This document shows positions 1 through 8,436 of a stretch of 64,000 nt of DNA, one piece after another. Origin of the DNA: DASZHJ01 sp035541215 (GTDB taxonomy: Bacteria; Pseudomonadota; Alphaproteobacteria; ATCC43930; CGMCC-115725); the NCBI GenBank assembly GCA_035541215.1, contig DATKNV010000013.1:1-64000 (forward strand), in the 5' to 3' direction. The translations under genes were made by a program, and so were the position numbers. Position 1 is the stretch's first letter. Each line of letters begins with the position of its first letter. The notes under the pieces were generated by a model, which saw only the letters and a list, made by a program, of their open reading frames with translations, made no database searches and had not been told where the DNA came from.

Positions 1-93
1 GGGATGGCCGAAGGCCCAACCGGCTTCTACGTCAGCGGAAGCGCCGAGACGGGCAAGAGAGCGGCAGCCAAGAAATCGAGCGATGTCGCGTGA
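1..93 (+). CDS. C-terminal fragment of a small protein related to the next gene
   Basis: The first 93 bases read as an open frame with no start in the window and end in TGA at 91-93, so this is the 3' end of a gene that begins to the left. The 30 visible residues contain AEGPTGFYVSGS, which matches AEGPGGFYVHGS in the 147-aa protein encoded on the opposite strand at 138-581. After that motif the chain ends in a lysine/alanine/serine-rich tail. The two are probably paralogues facing each other tail to tail. The function is unknown and no catalytic motif is visible. Confidence 0.55.
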   Translation, partial: GMAEGPTGFYVSGSAETGKRAAAKKSSDVA

Positions 94-137
94 TGCCCAG
101 CGAGCCGGTCCCTAGCCGCCGCGCCCTGACCAACCTC

Positions 138-581
138 TCACAATCGGTGAATGAACGTCGTTCGCTCCAGCAGTTCCTCTCTCGAGCGCATTGCCTTGAT
201 TACTGCGTCCGCGATGCGTTCCCATACCTCGACTTTGCGAGACTCGCCGCGCTCGCGCGCCTTCAGGGCTTGCAGCGAGGCATGACTGGCGGCCCGCTCG
301 CCGTAGTGGGCGATCAACACCTCTGCGATCTCCCGGACGCTGGCGTCGTGCTTGGATTCCAGGAGGTGGGCCGCGCCGTCGGTGCCTCGGCGCAGCGTGC
401 GTCTCTCGCCCTGCCCGCCATTCAGCGTCGAGCCATGGACGTAGAAGCCGCCCGGTCCTTCGGCCTTGCCGGGCTTCGCGATGAACAGGATTCGCTTGTC
501 CGCCAACAGTGCATTCACCTCGGCCCAGGTGGAGGCCTCTCCAATGGGCCGATCGTTCAAATAAACGACCTTGCGCTGCAT
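138..581 (-). CDS. Conserved hypothetical protein, 147 aa
   Basis: The ATG at 581 gives a compact 147-aa protein starting MQRKVVYLNDRPIG. A longer reading upstream is possible but is low-complexity Arg/Pro/Ala sequence typical of out-of-frame GC-rich DNA, so I chose the internal ATG. The N-terminal 45 residues look like a small beta domain ending in the motif shared with the fragment at 1-93. The C-terminal half is charged and helical. No signal peptide or membrane segment is visible. I do not recognise the family. Confidence 0.55.
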   Translation of the reverse strand: MQRKVVYLNDRPIGEASTWAEVNALLADKRILFIAKPGKAEGPGGFYVHGSTLNGGQGERRTLRRGTDGAAHLLESKHDASVREIAEVLIAHYGERAASHASLQALKARERGESRKVEVWERIADAVIKAMRSREELLERTTFIHRL

Positions 582-947
582 AGCGGAATCCTCGGCAACG
601 GATGTCCCGCAATTTCCGAAGCTCAAGTCTGCTACCCGACGACTCGGATCCTGGGCAAGCCCATTCTCGCCGGCAAGCCGGCTGTGGCGCGGCCGGCACG
701 AAACGCGCGCCCGCGCGGACGCCGGGCGGGCCTGGACGGCCAACCATGATTGCTCAGGGTCGTCTCGTCTCGAAGGAGCCGGTCTCGCGGTCATCGGCGG
801 ATGAAATCGCGATTGCGGGCAAGCCCCCGAGCGGCGGGACGGATTGGCCGCATCGTTCCGAAGAGTGATGCCTGGCCCGAGCCCGCTGAAGTAACGTAGG
901 GTCGGGCCGCGGCACCAAGGCGCAATTTGGAGGGGAAAGAGGCCGTC
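582..947. other. Intergenic region between divergent genes
   Basis: About 365 bases separate the start of the 147-aa protein (minus) from the acyl-CoA ligase (plus). The promoters of both genes should lie here. I see no RNA gene, repeat or recognisable operator. The readings in it are Arg/Ala/Pro-rich shadows. A purine-rich GGAGGGG at 929-935 is the likely ribosome binding site of the ligase. Confidence 0.5.
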
Positions 948-2492
948 GTGTTATTGGGTGAAATGCTGGGTCGAACCGCCGCACGATTTCCGGATCGCAT
1001 CGCGGTGGTCTGTGGGACGGATGCAATCAGCTTTGCCGAGCTCGACCGCCAGGCCTGCCGCTTCGCGAATGCTCTCTCGAGCCGAGGAATTACGGCGCGC
1101 AGCCTCATCGGGATTCTATGCCGCAACAGCGCGGAGTATGCGATCGCGCATTTCGGCACGGCGCGCGCCGGCTGCATCTCGGTGCACCTGTCGACCCGCT
1201 ACGCGGCTGCCGAGCTGCGCTACACCCTGCGCAAGACCGATTGCGCGGCGCTCGTTGTCGATCCGGCATTCATCGGCCTCTATCGAGCCGTGGAGGAAGC
1301 GCTACCGTCAAAGCCGCTGCTCATCGTCACGGCAGGGACGGCGCCGGCGGCTGCGGTCGGCTTCGCCGACTTCCTGGCCGGACAGCCTGCCGCCGCGCCG
1401 CGTCACGGTGTCGGGCCGTCCGACCCGGCATGCATCAACTTCACCAGCGGCACGACCGGCGATCCCAAGGGCGCGGTCGCCTCGCACCGGGCACGCGTGA
1501 TTTCGGCAGAAGTGGCGGCCGTCGATTTCTCCCTGAGCGGTCGGGATACGATCGCCGTCGCGTCTCCCCTCTATCATGCCGCGGGAATCTTCACCTGGTT
1601 TCAGGCGGCCGTCCTCGCGGGCGCCGCGAGCGTGCTGTTGCCGGCATGGGACGTGCCCACTCTCGTCGACGTCATCGCGCGTCACCGCGTGACGGGCGCG
1701 TTCATGGTGCCGGCGCAGCTTGCAATGCTGCTCGGCGATCCCTCCTTCGACCGGTCGAGGCTCGAGAGCTTGCGCATCATCGTCTATGGCGGCGCGCCCG
1801 CGAAGCCGGAGCTCATCGACCGCGCGGCCGCGGCATTGCCTTGGGTCGCATTCGTCCAGAACTATGGGCAGACCGAAATGGGGCCGCTCTTCAGCATGCT
1901 GCCGAGCGATCGCGCGGCCTCGCCGGCGGCGATTGGGCGCCCCAATCCCCACATCGAGATCGCTCTCTTCGCCGAGCCCGGCCGACGCGCCGCCCCCGGC
2001 GAGATCGGGGAGATCGCCTCGCGCGGCCCGCACGTCATGTCGGAGTATTACCGGGACCCCCAGCAGACCGCGTCGTTCTTCAAGGGCGGCGACGACTGGG
2101 GCTGGACCGGCGACCTCGGCACGATGGACACGCAAGGCTTCATTACGCTGGTCGGCCGAAGCAAGGACACGATCATATCCGGAGGCGTCAACATCTATCC
2201 CGCCGAGATCGAGCGCGTCCTTCTCGAGCACGACGCCGTCCGCGAATGCGCGGCGTTCGGCATTCCCGACGATACCTGGGGCGAGCTGCCGGCCGCGGAA
2301 GTCGTTCTCCAGGCGGGGAGCGAGATCGGCGCCGAGGCGCTCAGCGACTTCTGCCTCTCGCGCATCGCCCGGTTCAAGCGCCCGCGGCTGATCCGGATCG
2401 TCGAGGCCCTCCCCTACTCGCCCTCGGGAAAGCTCGATCGCCGCCAGGTCCGCGAGCGCAACCGCGGCGCGGCGGTCGCGCGTCAGGCCTGA
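948..2492 (+). CDS. Class I adenylate-forming acyl-CoA synthetase
   Basis: Activates a carboxylic acid with ATP and transfers it to CoA. All core motifs of the ANL superfamily are present in order: the phosphate loop TSGTTGDPKG (about residue 165), QNYGQTEMG (about 303), GWTGDLG (about 384), GRSKDTIISGGVNIYPAEIE and the C-terminal PSGKLDR with the catalytic lysine (about 493). Length (about 514 aa) is normal. Several starts are possible (TTG 927, GTG 948, TTG 954, ATG 963). GTG 948 fits best with the purine-rich GGAGGGG at 929-935. The substrate cannot be read from sequence; the neighbouring hydrolase, VOC protein and maleate isomerase-like gene suggest an aromatic or short-chain acid. It is cytoplasmic. 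Confidence 0.85.
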   Translation: MLLGEMLGRTAARFPDRIAVVCGTDAISFAELDRQACRFANALSSRGITARSLIGILCRNSAEYAIAHFGTARAGCISVHLSTRYAAAELRYTLRKTDCAALVVDPAFIGLYRAVEEALPSKPLLIVTAGTAPAAAVGFADFLAGQPAAAPRHGVGPSDPACINFTSGTTGDPKGAVASHRARVISAEVAAVDFSLSGRDTIAVASPLYHAAGIFTWFQAAVLAGAASVLLPAWDVPTLVDVIARHRVTGAFMVPAQLAMLLGDPSFDRSRLESLRIIVYGGAPAKPELIDRAAAALPWVAFVQNYGQTEMGPLFSMLPSDRAASPAAIGRPNPHIEIALFAEPGRRAAPGEIGEIASRGPHVMSEYYRDPQQTASFFKGGDDWGWTGDLGTMDTQGFITLVGRSKDTIISGGVNIYPAEIERVLLEHDAVRECAAFGIPDDTWGELPAAEVVLQAGSEIGAEALSDFCLSRIARFKRPRLIRIVEALPYSPSGKLDRRQVRERNRGAAVARQA

Positions 2493-2508
2493 ATTCCGGG
2501 CCTTTGCC

Positions 2509-3750
2509 TCAGCCGAAGCGCGCGCGTAGCCAATCGCGGATCAAGCGGCCGGCGATGTCTCGGCCGGGCGGCTCGCCCGGCGCCAGGGGCCGGCCGTAGT
2601 GATCGCCGCGCACGACCTCGTGCTGCTTGTCGCGGGTGCCGAGGGCCGCGAAGATCTCGCGGACATCCGAGGGAAACACGGTGCTGTCGCCGGAGTACTC
2701 GATCAGCAGTACGGGCTGCGTCACCGCCGAACCGGTCTTGCGAATCGCAGCGTTGGACGACAGGCCCGACCAGGTCGAAAGCCAGGCCTCGGGCGTGCAG
2801 AGCCGGCCGAAGCCGACAGGCGCATAGTTCGAGACGAGCGGCTGCTGTCCCCAGACCGAGCCATACTCGCGCTCTGACGGATCGAGGCTGAGATCGAAGC
2901 AGCGGAGATCGGCATCCGTCCGCCAGACCGTCATCACCGAGAAGGGAATGCGCGCGGCCGCGCCGCTCTCCTTGGCGCGGAGTCGCCCTTCCGCGCGCAC
3001 GGCGATGAGCTCGCGCGCCCGCGCGTCCAGGCGCTCGACGCGTGCGCGCTGCGCCGTCCGATACCGCCTTTGGAACGCCTCGGAGTAGCGCGCGGCTTGC
3101 GGCGGATCGGCGAAGCCGTTGCTCCGCGAAAACGGATCGAGGGCGGCATCGACCGACAATGGATCGGTCTCATCCGCGACGGAGGGGTCGATGCAATTCA
3201 ACAGCACCAGCCCCTGGCCCGGATGCGGCGCCAGATAGATCACGGCATCGGCCGCGGGCATCGTCGTCGCCCCGAGCCGAACCGGACGGCCGCCGGGAGT
3301 GCGGTCGAGGCGACGGTCGGGCGCCAGCGAGGATTGCTGCACATAGAACGTATAGAGGCTCGCGCCGCCGGAATTGCCGAGCAGCACGATCTTCTTGAAG
3401 CCCGCCGCGTGGAGATGATTGAGGCCGGCCGCGACGTCCAGCAGGATCGTCTCGTGCTCCAGGGTGAGATCGTTCCCGACGGTGCGCGATTGCTGTGTCC
3501 ATACCGCGAATCCCGCGGCGAGCAGATCCGGCACGAGATAGTGAGACGCCATGCTCTCGCGCGGATGCATGATCGCGACGACGCGGTCCGTCGCGCCCGT
3601 CGAATAGAGAAACCCCACGGTCGCCGCGCCGTCATCCGTCCGAAGCGGAACGGGGAGGCAGCGCGCGCCCTCGGGCAGACGGCGCGGATGCCAATCGATC
3701 CGGTAGAGGGTTTTCACGTTGGCATTCGCCCGTGACGAGGTCTCGGCCAT
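2509..3750 (-). CDS. Alpha/beta-hydrolase fold protein
   Basis: A 413-aa cytoplasmic protein (no signal peptide) with the nucleophile elbow GNSGG at about residues 125-129 (Ser127). A candidate acid lies in LLIEYSGDST, and a candidate catalytic histidine (about 384) in GDHYG near the C terminus. The chain is longer than a minimal hydrolase (about 280 aa), with an inserted cap region of roughly residues 170-290. It converges on the acyl-CoA ligase with only 16 bases between stop codons. It probably hydrolyses an ester, thioester or C-C bond in the same catabolic set. The substrate is unknown. Confidence 0.75.
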   Translation of the reverse strand: MAETSSRANANVKTLYRIDWHPRRLPEGARCLPVPLRTDDGAATVGFLYSTGATDRVVAIMHPRESMASHYLVPDLLAAGFAVWTQQSRTVGNDLTLEHETILLDVAAGLNHLHAAGFKKIVLLGNSGGASLYTFYVQQSSLAPDRRLDRTPGGRPVRLGATTMPAADAVIYLAPHPGQGLVLLNCIDPSVADETDPLSVDAALDPFSRSNGFADPPQAARYSEAFQRRYRTAQRARVERLDARARELIAVRAEGRLRAKESGAAARIPFSVMTVWRTDADLRCFDLSLDPSEREYGSVWGQQPLVSNYAPVGFGRLCTPEAWLSTWSGLSSNAAIRKTGSAVTQPVLLIEYSGDSTVFPSDVREIFAALGTRDKQHEVVRGDHYGRPLAPGEPPGRDIAGRLIRDWLRARFG

Positions 3751-3915
3751 GGGACGTCCCCATCCCGTTGTAGTTTACGCTCGCGCTCGCCGCGATCCCG
3801 CGCTCAAATCTGTTGACCGCGGGATCGCGAATTCGATTAGGTACCGATAACATTGGGGCGACAAATGGTCTATCCGGGGCGCCGTGGCGGTGCTGCCTGG
3901 AATCGGGAAGGTGCG

Positions 3916-4230
3916 ATGTCCGGCGAGCCCTTTATCGTCAGAAAAATCGAGGAGCTCCGCGTGGCGCCGGAGGAGTATCGCGTCGCTTGCGAGAAGATCG
4001 TCATCAGCCATGCGATCAGCGAGCTCCATGGCGTCAGGGTCTATGACGAGCCCGCGATCGGCCTCGCGTCGACGGCCTGCGCGAAGTGGCTGACGCTGTG
4101 CGTCGTCATGGAGGAGTACGGCCACCACGTTCGCTTCTTCGACCTCGGCCGGAAGATGGGGATCGAAGAGCGGCGGACGGTCGAAAGCCTGGGGCTCAGC
4201 GTTCCCGAGCTTGCGACGGTGGATGCATAG
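3916..4230 (+). CDS. Small protein resembling the N-terminal part of a PaaA-like diiron protein
   Basis: 104 aa from ATG 3916, preceded by GGGAAGG at 3905-3911. The sequence contains ISHAISELHG and, about 50 residues later, MEEYGHHVRFF with an E-x-x-H pair. This pattern of helices resembles the metal-binding helices of ferritin-like diiron oxygenases of the phenylacetyl-CoA epoxidase (PaaA/PaaC) type. Those proteins are usually 250-330 aa, so this would be only half a bundle: either a truncated remnant, a small partner, or an unrelated family. It heads a tight plus-strand group with the VOC protein (32-base gap) and the 90-aa protein. Confidence 0.4.
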   Translation: MSGEPFIVRKIEELRVAPEEYRVACEKIVISHAISELHGVRVYDEPAIGLASTACAKWLTLCVVMEEYGHHVRFFDLGRKMGIEERRTVESLGLSVPELATVDA

Positions 4231-4262
4231 CTCGACGGAAGCATCACAGCGGGGAAATTCAC

Positions 4263-4868
4263 ATGGCGAATGAATCCTTACCCGGTCCGAGCGGCCCGCG
4301 CCTCGCAGGCGTGGACCATGTCGCGTTTGCCACCTGGAAGCCCGTGGAGACCGTCAACTTCTATCGCGACGTCATGGGGCTCAGGCTGATTCATGCCATC
4401 AGCGCCAAGGGCTGGGGACGGACGGATCATCCGGATTTCCTCCACTTCTTCTTCGACACCGGCCAAGGCAGCACGATCGCGTTCTTCTATTACGTCGGCA
4501 CGAAGCCGCGCGAGGACATGGCGGGGCCCAGAGGATATCTCGGCATGGCGCGGCACCTCGCCTGGATCGCCGAGAGCGAGGCGGATCTGCTGGCTTGGCA
4601 CCGCCGCCTCGAGACGCAGGGCGTATCCGTGAGCGAGGTCGTCGAGCACGAGGCGCTCAAATCCATCTACTTTCGCGACCCGAACGGCTATCCGCTGGAG
4701 ATCACCTGGAAGGCCCGGACCTTGACCGCCGCGGATGCAGAGGACGCCGCGCTGACGATCGCGGCGATGATCGATACCTTCGGCGGCGGATCGGGCGAGC
4801 GGACCATCGAGGACATGTGGCGCCGCAAGGGCGAGAAGGTGCGGGCGCAGGCCGCGCAGGCAAAATAG
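4263..4868 (+). CDS. VOC-superfamily (glyoxalase/extradiol dioxygenase-like) protein
   Basis: 201 aa from ATG 4263. It shows two beta-alpha-beta-beta-beta modules of the vicinal oxygen chelate fold. Likely metal ligands are the His in GVDHVAFAT, the His in MARHLAWIAE and the Glu in NGYPLEITW. The one-domain-pair length fits glyoxalase/bleomycin-resistance/dioxygenase proteins rather than a two-domain catechol 2,3-dioxygenase. The C-terminal 40 residues are an extra helical tail rich in Glu/Arg/Ala. It lies 32 bases after the diiron-like protein and 11 bases before the 90-aa gene, so the three are probably co-transcribed. The chemistry is not determinable from sequence. Confidence 0.75.
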   Translation: MANESLPGPSGPRLAGVDHVAFATWKPVETVNFYRDVMGLRLIHAISAKGWGRTDHPDFLHFFFDTGQGSTIAFFYYVGTKPREDMAGPRGYLGMARHLAWIAESEADLLAWHRRLETQGVSVSEVVEHEALKSIYFRDPNGYPLEITWKARTLTAADAEDAALTIAAMIDTFGGGSGERTIEDMWRRKGEKVRAQAAQAK

Positions 4869-4879
4869 GAGGCGCGCCG

Positions 4880-5152
4880 ATGCCCGCCCTCTACGTCCTG
4901 AAGGTTCCGGAGTTTCGCCCGCTCATCGCCTGCGCAGAGCGGGACCCGAGGTTGAGGACGACCGACTGCGGCAACTACGTCCGCATCGACGGCGACCCCG
5001 AGCTGACCATCGCGCGCAGCGCGACGGGCATGGGCGAGGCCCTCTGGTTCGGGTCGCTCGTCGGCGGAATCGAGGGCCGCATCTCGGAATTCGATGCCGA
5101 GGTCATCCGCCTGCGCGCCGATGACGCGGGTGTCCCGACCGGCGACGAATGA
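4880..5152 (+). CDS. Hypothetical protein, 90 aa
   Basis: ATG 4880 is preceded by GGAGG (4868-4872) that overlaps the stop of the VOC gene, so translation is well supported. The protein begins MPALYVLKVPEF and alternates short strands and turns with no membrane segment, signal or known catalytic motif. Its position as the last gene of the three-gene group suggests an accessory or substrate-binding role in the same pathway. I do not recognise the family. Confidence 0.55.
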   Translation: MPALYVLKVPEFRPLIACAERDPRLRTTDCGNYVRIDGDPELTIARSATGMGEALWFGSLVGGIEGRISEFDAEVIRLRADDAGVPTGDE

Positions 5153-5276
5153 ATCACGGGCGAGGATTTTCCACACGGTCGGAACGAGCGAGCCCGTCCC
5201 TTATGGCGAGGTGGAGGAAAACCTCTCCCGCCCGGAGGAATCCGGGCGACAACTCGCGTGCTCGTCGCGCGCCGCG

Positions 5277-6053
5277 TCAGCTCCGCAGCAGCCGCCCGTA
5301 GCCCGCGACCGCGGCGTTGCAGCCCGCGAGGCGGAGACAGTCCCAGGCGAGCGCCTGGTTGCTGGTGACGACGGGCTTGCCGGTCGCCTGCTCGATGCGC
5401 TCGATCACCGGGGAGCAGCGGAGCGCGGTGCAGGAGATGAACAGCGCCTCTACGGGGCGACGGCCGAGCGCGACGCCCGCGCGATAGATCGCCTCGGGCG
5501 GCACGCGCGCGATCGCGGGATCGTTGGGCTGCTTGAAGCTCGCGCGCTCCGCGATCTCGAAGCCCTGCCCCTCGACGTAGTCCGCGACGACGCGGTTGAC
5601 CGCGTCCGGATAGGGTGTCAGCAGGGCGATCCGCCGCGCGCCGAAAGCCTTGAGCCCCTTGAGCGCGGCGCTCACGGGATCGGTCACGGGAATGCCCGGC
5701 CGCGACCGGTGCACCGCCGCCGCTACGCGCTCGGGCCCGATCGCCATCGAGCCGGAGGTGCAGCCGAAGGCCATGACGTCGAGCCGATCGTTCGGCACGA
5801 TGAGCCCGCTGGCGTTCGGAATATCCGCTTCCATGTCGCGCAGCCCCTGCGGCGAGAGCGCCAGCACGAGGGGAATGCGGCTCGCGAATACCGCGGCGCC
5901 CTCGACGCTCGCGAGGAAGGTGCGCAGCTCTCCCTCGATCACGACGTCGTTGCCGAGCGTGATGAGGCCGATCGCCACCGTTGCCGCCGGGCCCTCGTCC
6001 GGCGTCGACGGCATGGTCTCCCAGGACTGCAAGGTCTCGACCGTCGTCGGCAT
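5277..6053 (-). CDS. Maleate isomerase / arylmalonate decarboxylase-like Asp/Glu racemase-superfamily enzyme
   Basis: 258 aa from ATG 6053, which has a purine-rich AGGGAGAG just upstream; the longer reading (to 6113) has a non-protein-like N terminus. The two catalytic cysteines of the superfamily are in AFGCTSGSM and FISCTALRC, and phosphate/carboxylate-binding segments such as VTDPVSAAL and LLTPYPDAVN are present. Maleate isomerases convert maleate to fumarate at the end of nicotinate or gentisate-type ring degradation. Arylmalonate decarboxylases have one Cys only, so the Cys pair favours an isomerase or racemase. It sits with the catabolic genes at 0.9-5.2 kb but on the other strand. Confidence 0.7.
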   Translation of the reverse strand: MPTTVETLQSWETMPSTPDEGPAATVAIGLITLGNDVVIEGELRTFLASVEGAAVFASRIPLVLALSPQGLRDMEADIPNASGLIVPNDRLDVMAFGCTSGSMAIGPERVAAAVHRSRPGIPVTDPVSAALKGLKAFGARRIALLTPYPDAVNRVVADYVEGQGFEIAERASFKQPNDPAIARVPPEAIYRAGVALGRRPVEALFISCTALRCSPVIERIEQATGKPVVTSNQALAWDCLRLAGCNAAVAGYGRLLRS

Positions 6054-6357
6054 GTCTCTCTCCCTTCGTGGAGGATCCGCCAAACAGTAAACACCGTGGC
6101 GCCAAGACGGCAAGGCAGCAGCGCTGCCGCTTCAACGGAGCGCGCCCGCGCGCCGGGGGCAAGGCGGCGATCGATGTACCACGCCCCGCCGAGCCGCAAG
6201 TTAACCAATCCTTGCGGACGCGAGTGGATTATGATGGCGAACTTGACATTAATCGCGGGAGCGTCGGCATTGCACAGCGAAACACAGGCGCGGCCATGCG
6301 ATGGATCGTCGCGGGCTCACGGCGTGACCCCGGCGTCGCGCCTGAATTGATCACGGA
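6054..6357. other. Intergenic region upstream of the lasso cyclase gene
   Basis: About 300 bases between two divergent genes. A perfect TTGACA occurs at 6243-6248 on the plus strand with only a weak candidate -10 (around 6266-6273, GGCATTGC), so a promoter for the cyclase gene is possible but not convincing. No RNA gene or repeat is seen. The region ends directly at the ATG of the cyclase, which lacks a strong ribosome binding site. Confidence 0.4.
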
Positions 6358-8295
6358 ATGACCGCAATCGCAGGTCTCTGGCAGATCGACCGGCGGCCGG
6401 AGGCGGCCGACGGTTGCGCTCGGATGCTCGCCGCGCAGCAGCTTTACGGTCCGCATGGAGCCGCGCAATGGTCCGGCGGCGATATCGCGGTCGGCCGGCG
6501 GCTCTTCCAGCTCCTGCCGGAGGACCTCCTCGACCGGCAGCCCCTGAGCAGCAGCGATGGCCGCTTCGTCCTCGTCGCCGATGTGCGTCTCGACAACCGC
6601 GAGGAGCTCTTCGGAGCATTGAACATCGCAGCCCCGCATGCGGCGCAGATGAGCGACGCCGCGCTTCTGCTCGCAGCCATCGAGCGATGGGACGAATCCA
6701 GCCTGGACCGCGTCGTCGGCGACTATGCCTTCGCGCTCTGGGAAGGGGCACGGCGGCGCCTGCGCCTGGCGCGCGATCCTCTCGGCGAGCGGCCTCTGCA
6801 TTACCACTCCGGCAAGGGCTTCTTCGCATTCGCGAGCATGCCGAAGGGCCTTCACGCGCTCGCGGAGGTCCCGGTCGAAGCGGACGAGGATTGGATCGCG
6901 GAATTCCTCGCTCTCTTGCCTCTGCAGGGCTCACGCACGTGCTTCCGCCGCATCGAAAGAGTGCAGCCCGGCCACATCGTCACGATCGGCGAAAACGCGG
7001 TCGCGACACGGCGGTTCTGGCAGCCGAGACCCCGGCCGCTCGGCTATCGCAGGCACGAAGACTATGTCGAAAGGCTCCGCGAGCTGCTCGATGAGGCGGT
7101 GCGGTGCCGGCTGCGCGGGACGCAAGACGTCGGCGCTCATCTCAGCGGCGGCCTTGACAGCTCGGCCGTCACGACGACGGCCGCGAAGCTGCTGGCAGCA
7201 TCCGGCCGCCGCGTCGTTGCGTTCACGGGCGTGCCGCGCGCCGGCTACGAGGGACCCAGCCCCTCCGGACGAATCATCGACGAGTACGACCAAGCCGCCG
7301 CAACTGCGGCCATGTACCCGAATATAGACCACGTGCCGGTCCGGAACCCGGATGGTTCTCCGCTCGATTACCTCGATCGCAATCTGCTGCTTTTCGACCA
7401 ACCAAGCCCGGCGATTTCAAATTCGGGGCTGTTCCAGGCCATCAACGATGCCGCGCGCGCGCGAAAGCTCTCGGTCATGCTCACCGGGGCGTACGGGAAC
7501 CGCGGATTCAGCTACCGCGGCGTGACAGCGTTGCCGGAGCTCGTCAGGAAAGGGCATGGCGTCCGATGGTGGCGCACCGCAAACGCGCTCGTTCGGAACA
7601 GCGGCTGGAGCTGGCCGCACGCGATCGCGCAGACGCTGGGCGCGTGGTTTCCGGCCGGCGCGTGGCTGTGGCTGCTGCGGACGCGGCGCGGTCAGCATTG
7701 CGACCTCCGGGACTACTGTGCCATACGCGCCGATCGCGTCGCCGAGCTCGATTTGCCCCGCCGCGCCCGAAAGCGACGGTGGGATCTGGCGTTCCGGCCG
7801 CTCAGTGACGGATACGCCGAGCGGCTGCTGTGGCTCGGGGAAGCCGACGGCGGCTGCTACTACAAGGGCACCTTGGCGGGATCGCAGATCGACGAACGCA
7901 ATCCGCTGGCCGACCGGCGCCTTCTGGAGTTCTGCATTGCGGTGCCGACCGAGGAATTCGTCGCCGGCGGAATGCCGAGAGCGCTCGCGCGGCACGCCCT
8001 CGCCGACCGAGCGCCGCGATCCGTGACGGCTACGCTGGGGCGAGGATTGCAGAGCGCCGATTGGCACGTGCAACTGACCGCGGCCCGCCCGCAGCTCGCC
8101 TCCGAGCTGAAGCGGCTCCAGGCGTACCCCACGGTCGCGAGGTTGCTGGACATGGAGCGCCTTCAGCACCTCATCGACGACTGGCCCGCGGGAGGCTGGG
8201 AAAGAGGAGATATCGTCGCGCAATACCGGACGTCCCTATTGTGCTCCGTCGCCGCCGGTCACTTCCTCCGCCGGGCCGCGGGCGGCAACTCCTGA
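6358..8295 (+). CDS. Lasso-peptide isopeptide-forming cyclase (asparagine synthetase homologue, C protein)
   Basis: 645 aa. Residues 1-220 are a class II glutaminase-like domain starting MTAIAG. The catalytic Cys2 of true asparagine synthetases is absent, as is usual in lasso cyclases. Residues 230-600 are the ATP-pyrophosphatase domain with LSGGLDSSAV (about 262-271). The enzyme is expected to adenylate the side-chain carboxylate of the core Asp and close the macrolactam onto the core N terminus. A free-standing asparagine synthetase is the alternative, but the nearby precursor, PqqD-like RRE, transglutaminase-like protein, kinase and ABC exporter favour the lasso assignment. No strong ribosome binding site precedes ATG 6358; an upstream in-frame stop limits extension. 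Confidence 0.8.
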   Translation: MTAIAGLWQIDRRPEAADGCARMLAAQQLYGPHGAAQWSGGDIAVGRRLFQLLPEDLLDRQPLSSSDGRFVLVADVRLDNREELFGALNIAAPHAAQMSDAALLLAAIERWDESSLDRVVGDYAFALWEGARRRLRLARDPLGERPLHYHSGKGFFAFASMPKGLHALAEVPVEADEDWIAEFLALLPLQGSRTCFRRIERVQPGHIVTIGENAVATRRFWQPRPRPLGYRRHEDYVERLRELLDEAVRCRLRGTQDVGAHLSGGLDSSAVTTTAAKLLAASGRRVVAFTGVPRAGYEGPSPSGRIIDEYDQAAATAAMYPNIDHVPVRNPDGSPLDYLDRNLLLFDQPSPAISNSGLFQAINDAARARKLSVMLTGAYGNRGFSYRGVTALPELVRKGHGVRWWRTANALVRNSGWSWPHAIAQTLGAWFPAGAWLWLLRTRRGQHCDLRDYCAIRADRVAELDLPRRARKRRWDLAFRPLSDGYAERLLWLGEADGGCYYKGTLAGSQIDERNPLADRRLLEFCIAVPTEEFVAGGMPRALARHALADRAPRSVTATLGRGLQSADWHVQLTAARPQLASELKRLQAYPTVARLLDMERLQHLIDDWPAGGWERGDIVAQYRTSLLCSVAAGHFLRRAAGGNS

Positions 8296-8436
8296 GCCCG
8301 GTTGCGCATTCGACCGGCCACCTATCCGTGTTAGGTTGATGCTTCAAGCCGCGCAATGTCGTCGCGGCGTCCGCACGACCCTCAGGAGCCCGGCTACGGA
8401 GCCGAATCGGGCTCCGCCGGGCGCGGGAGAATAGGA

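Noticed and set aside
6358..8295. Ordinary asparagine synthetase
   Set aside because: The glutaminase Cys2 is missing and the gene lies with lasso A, B1, B2, D and kinase genes, so a lasso cyclase fits better.
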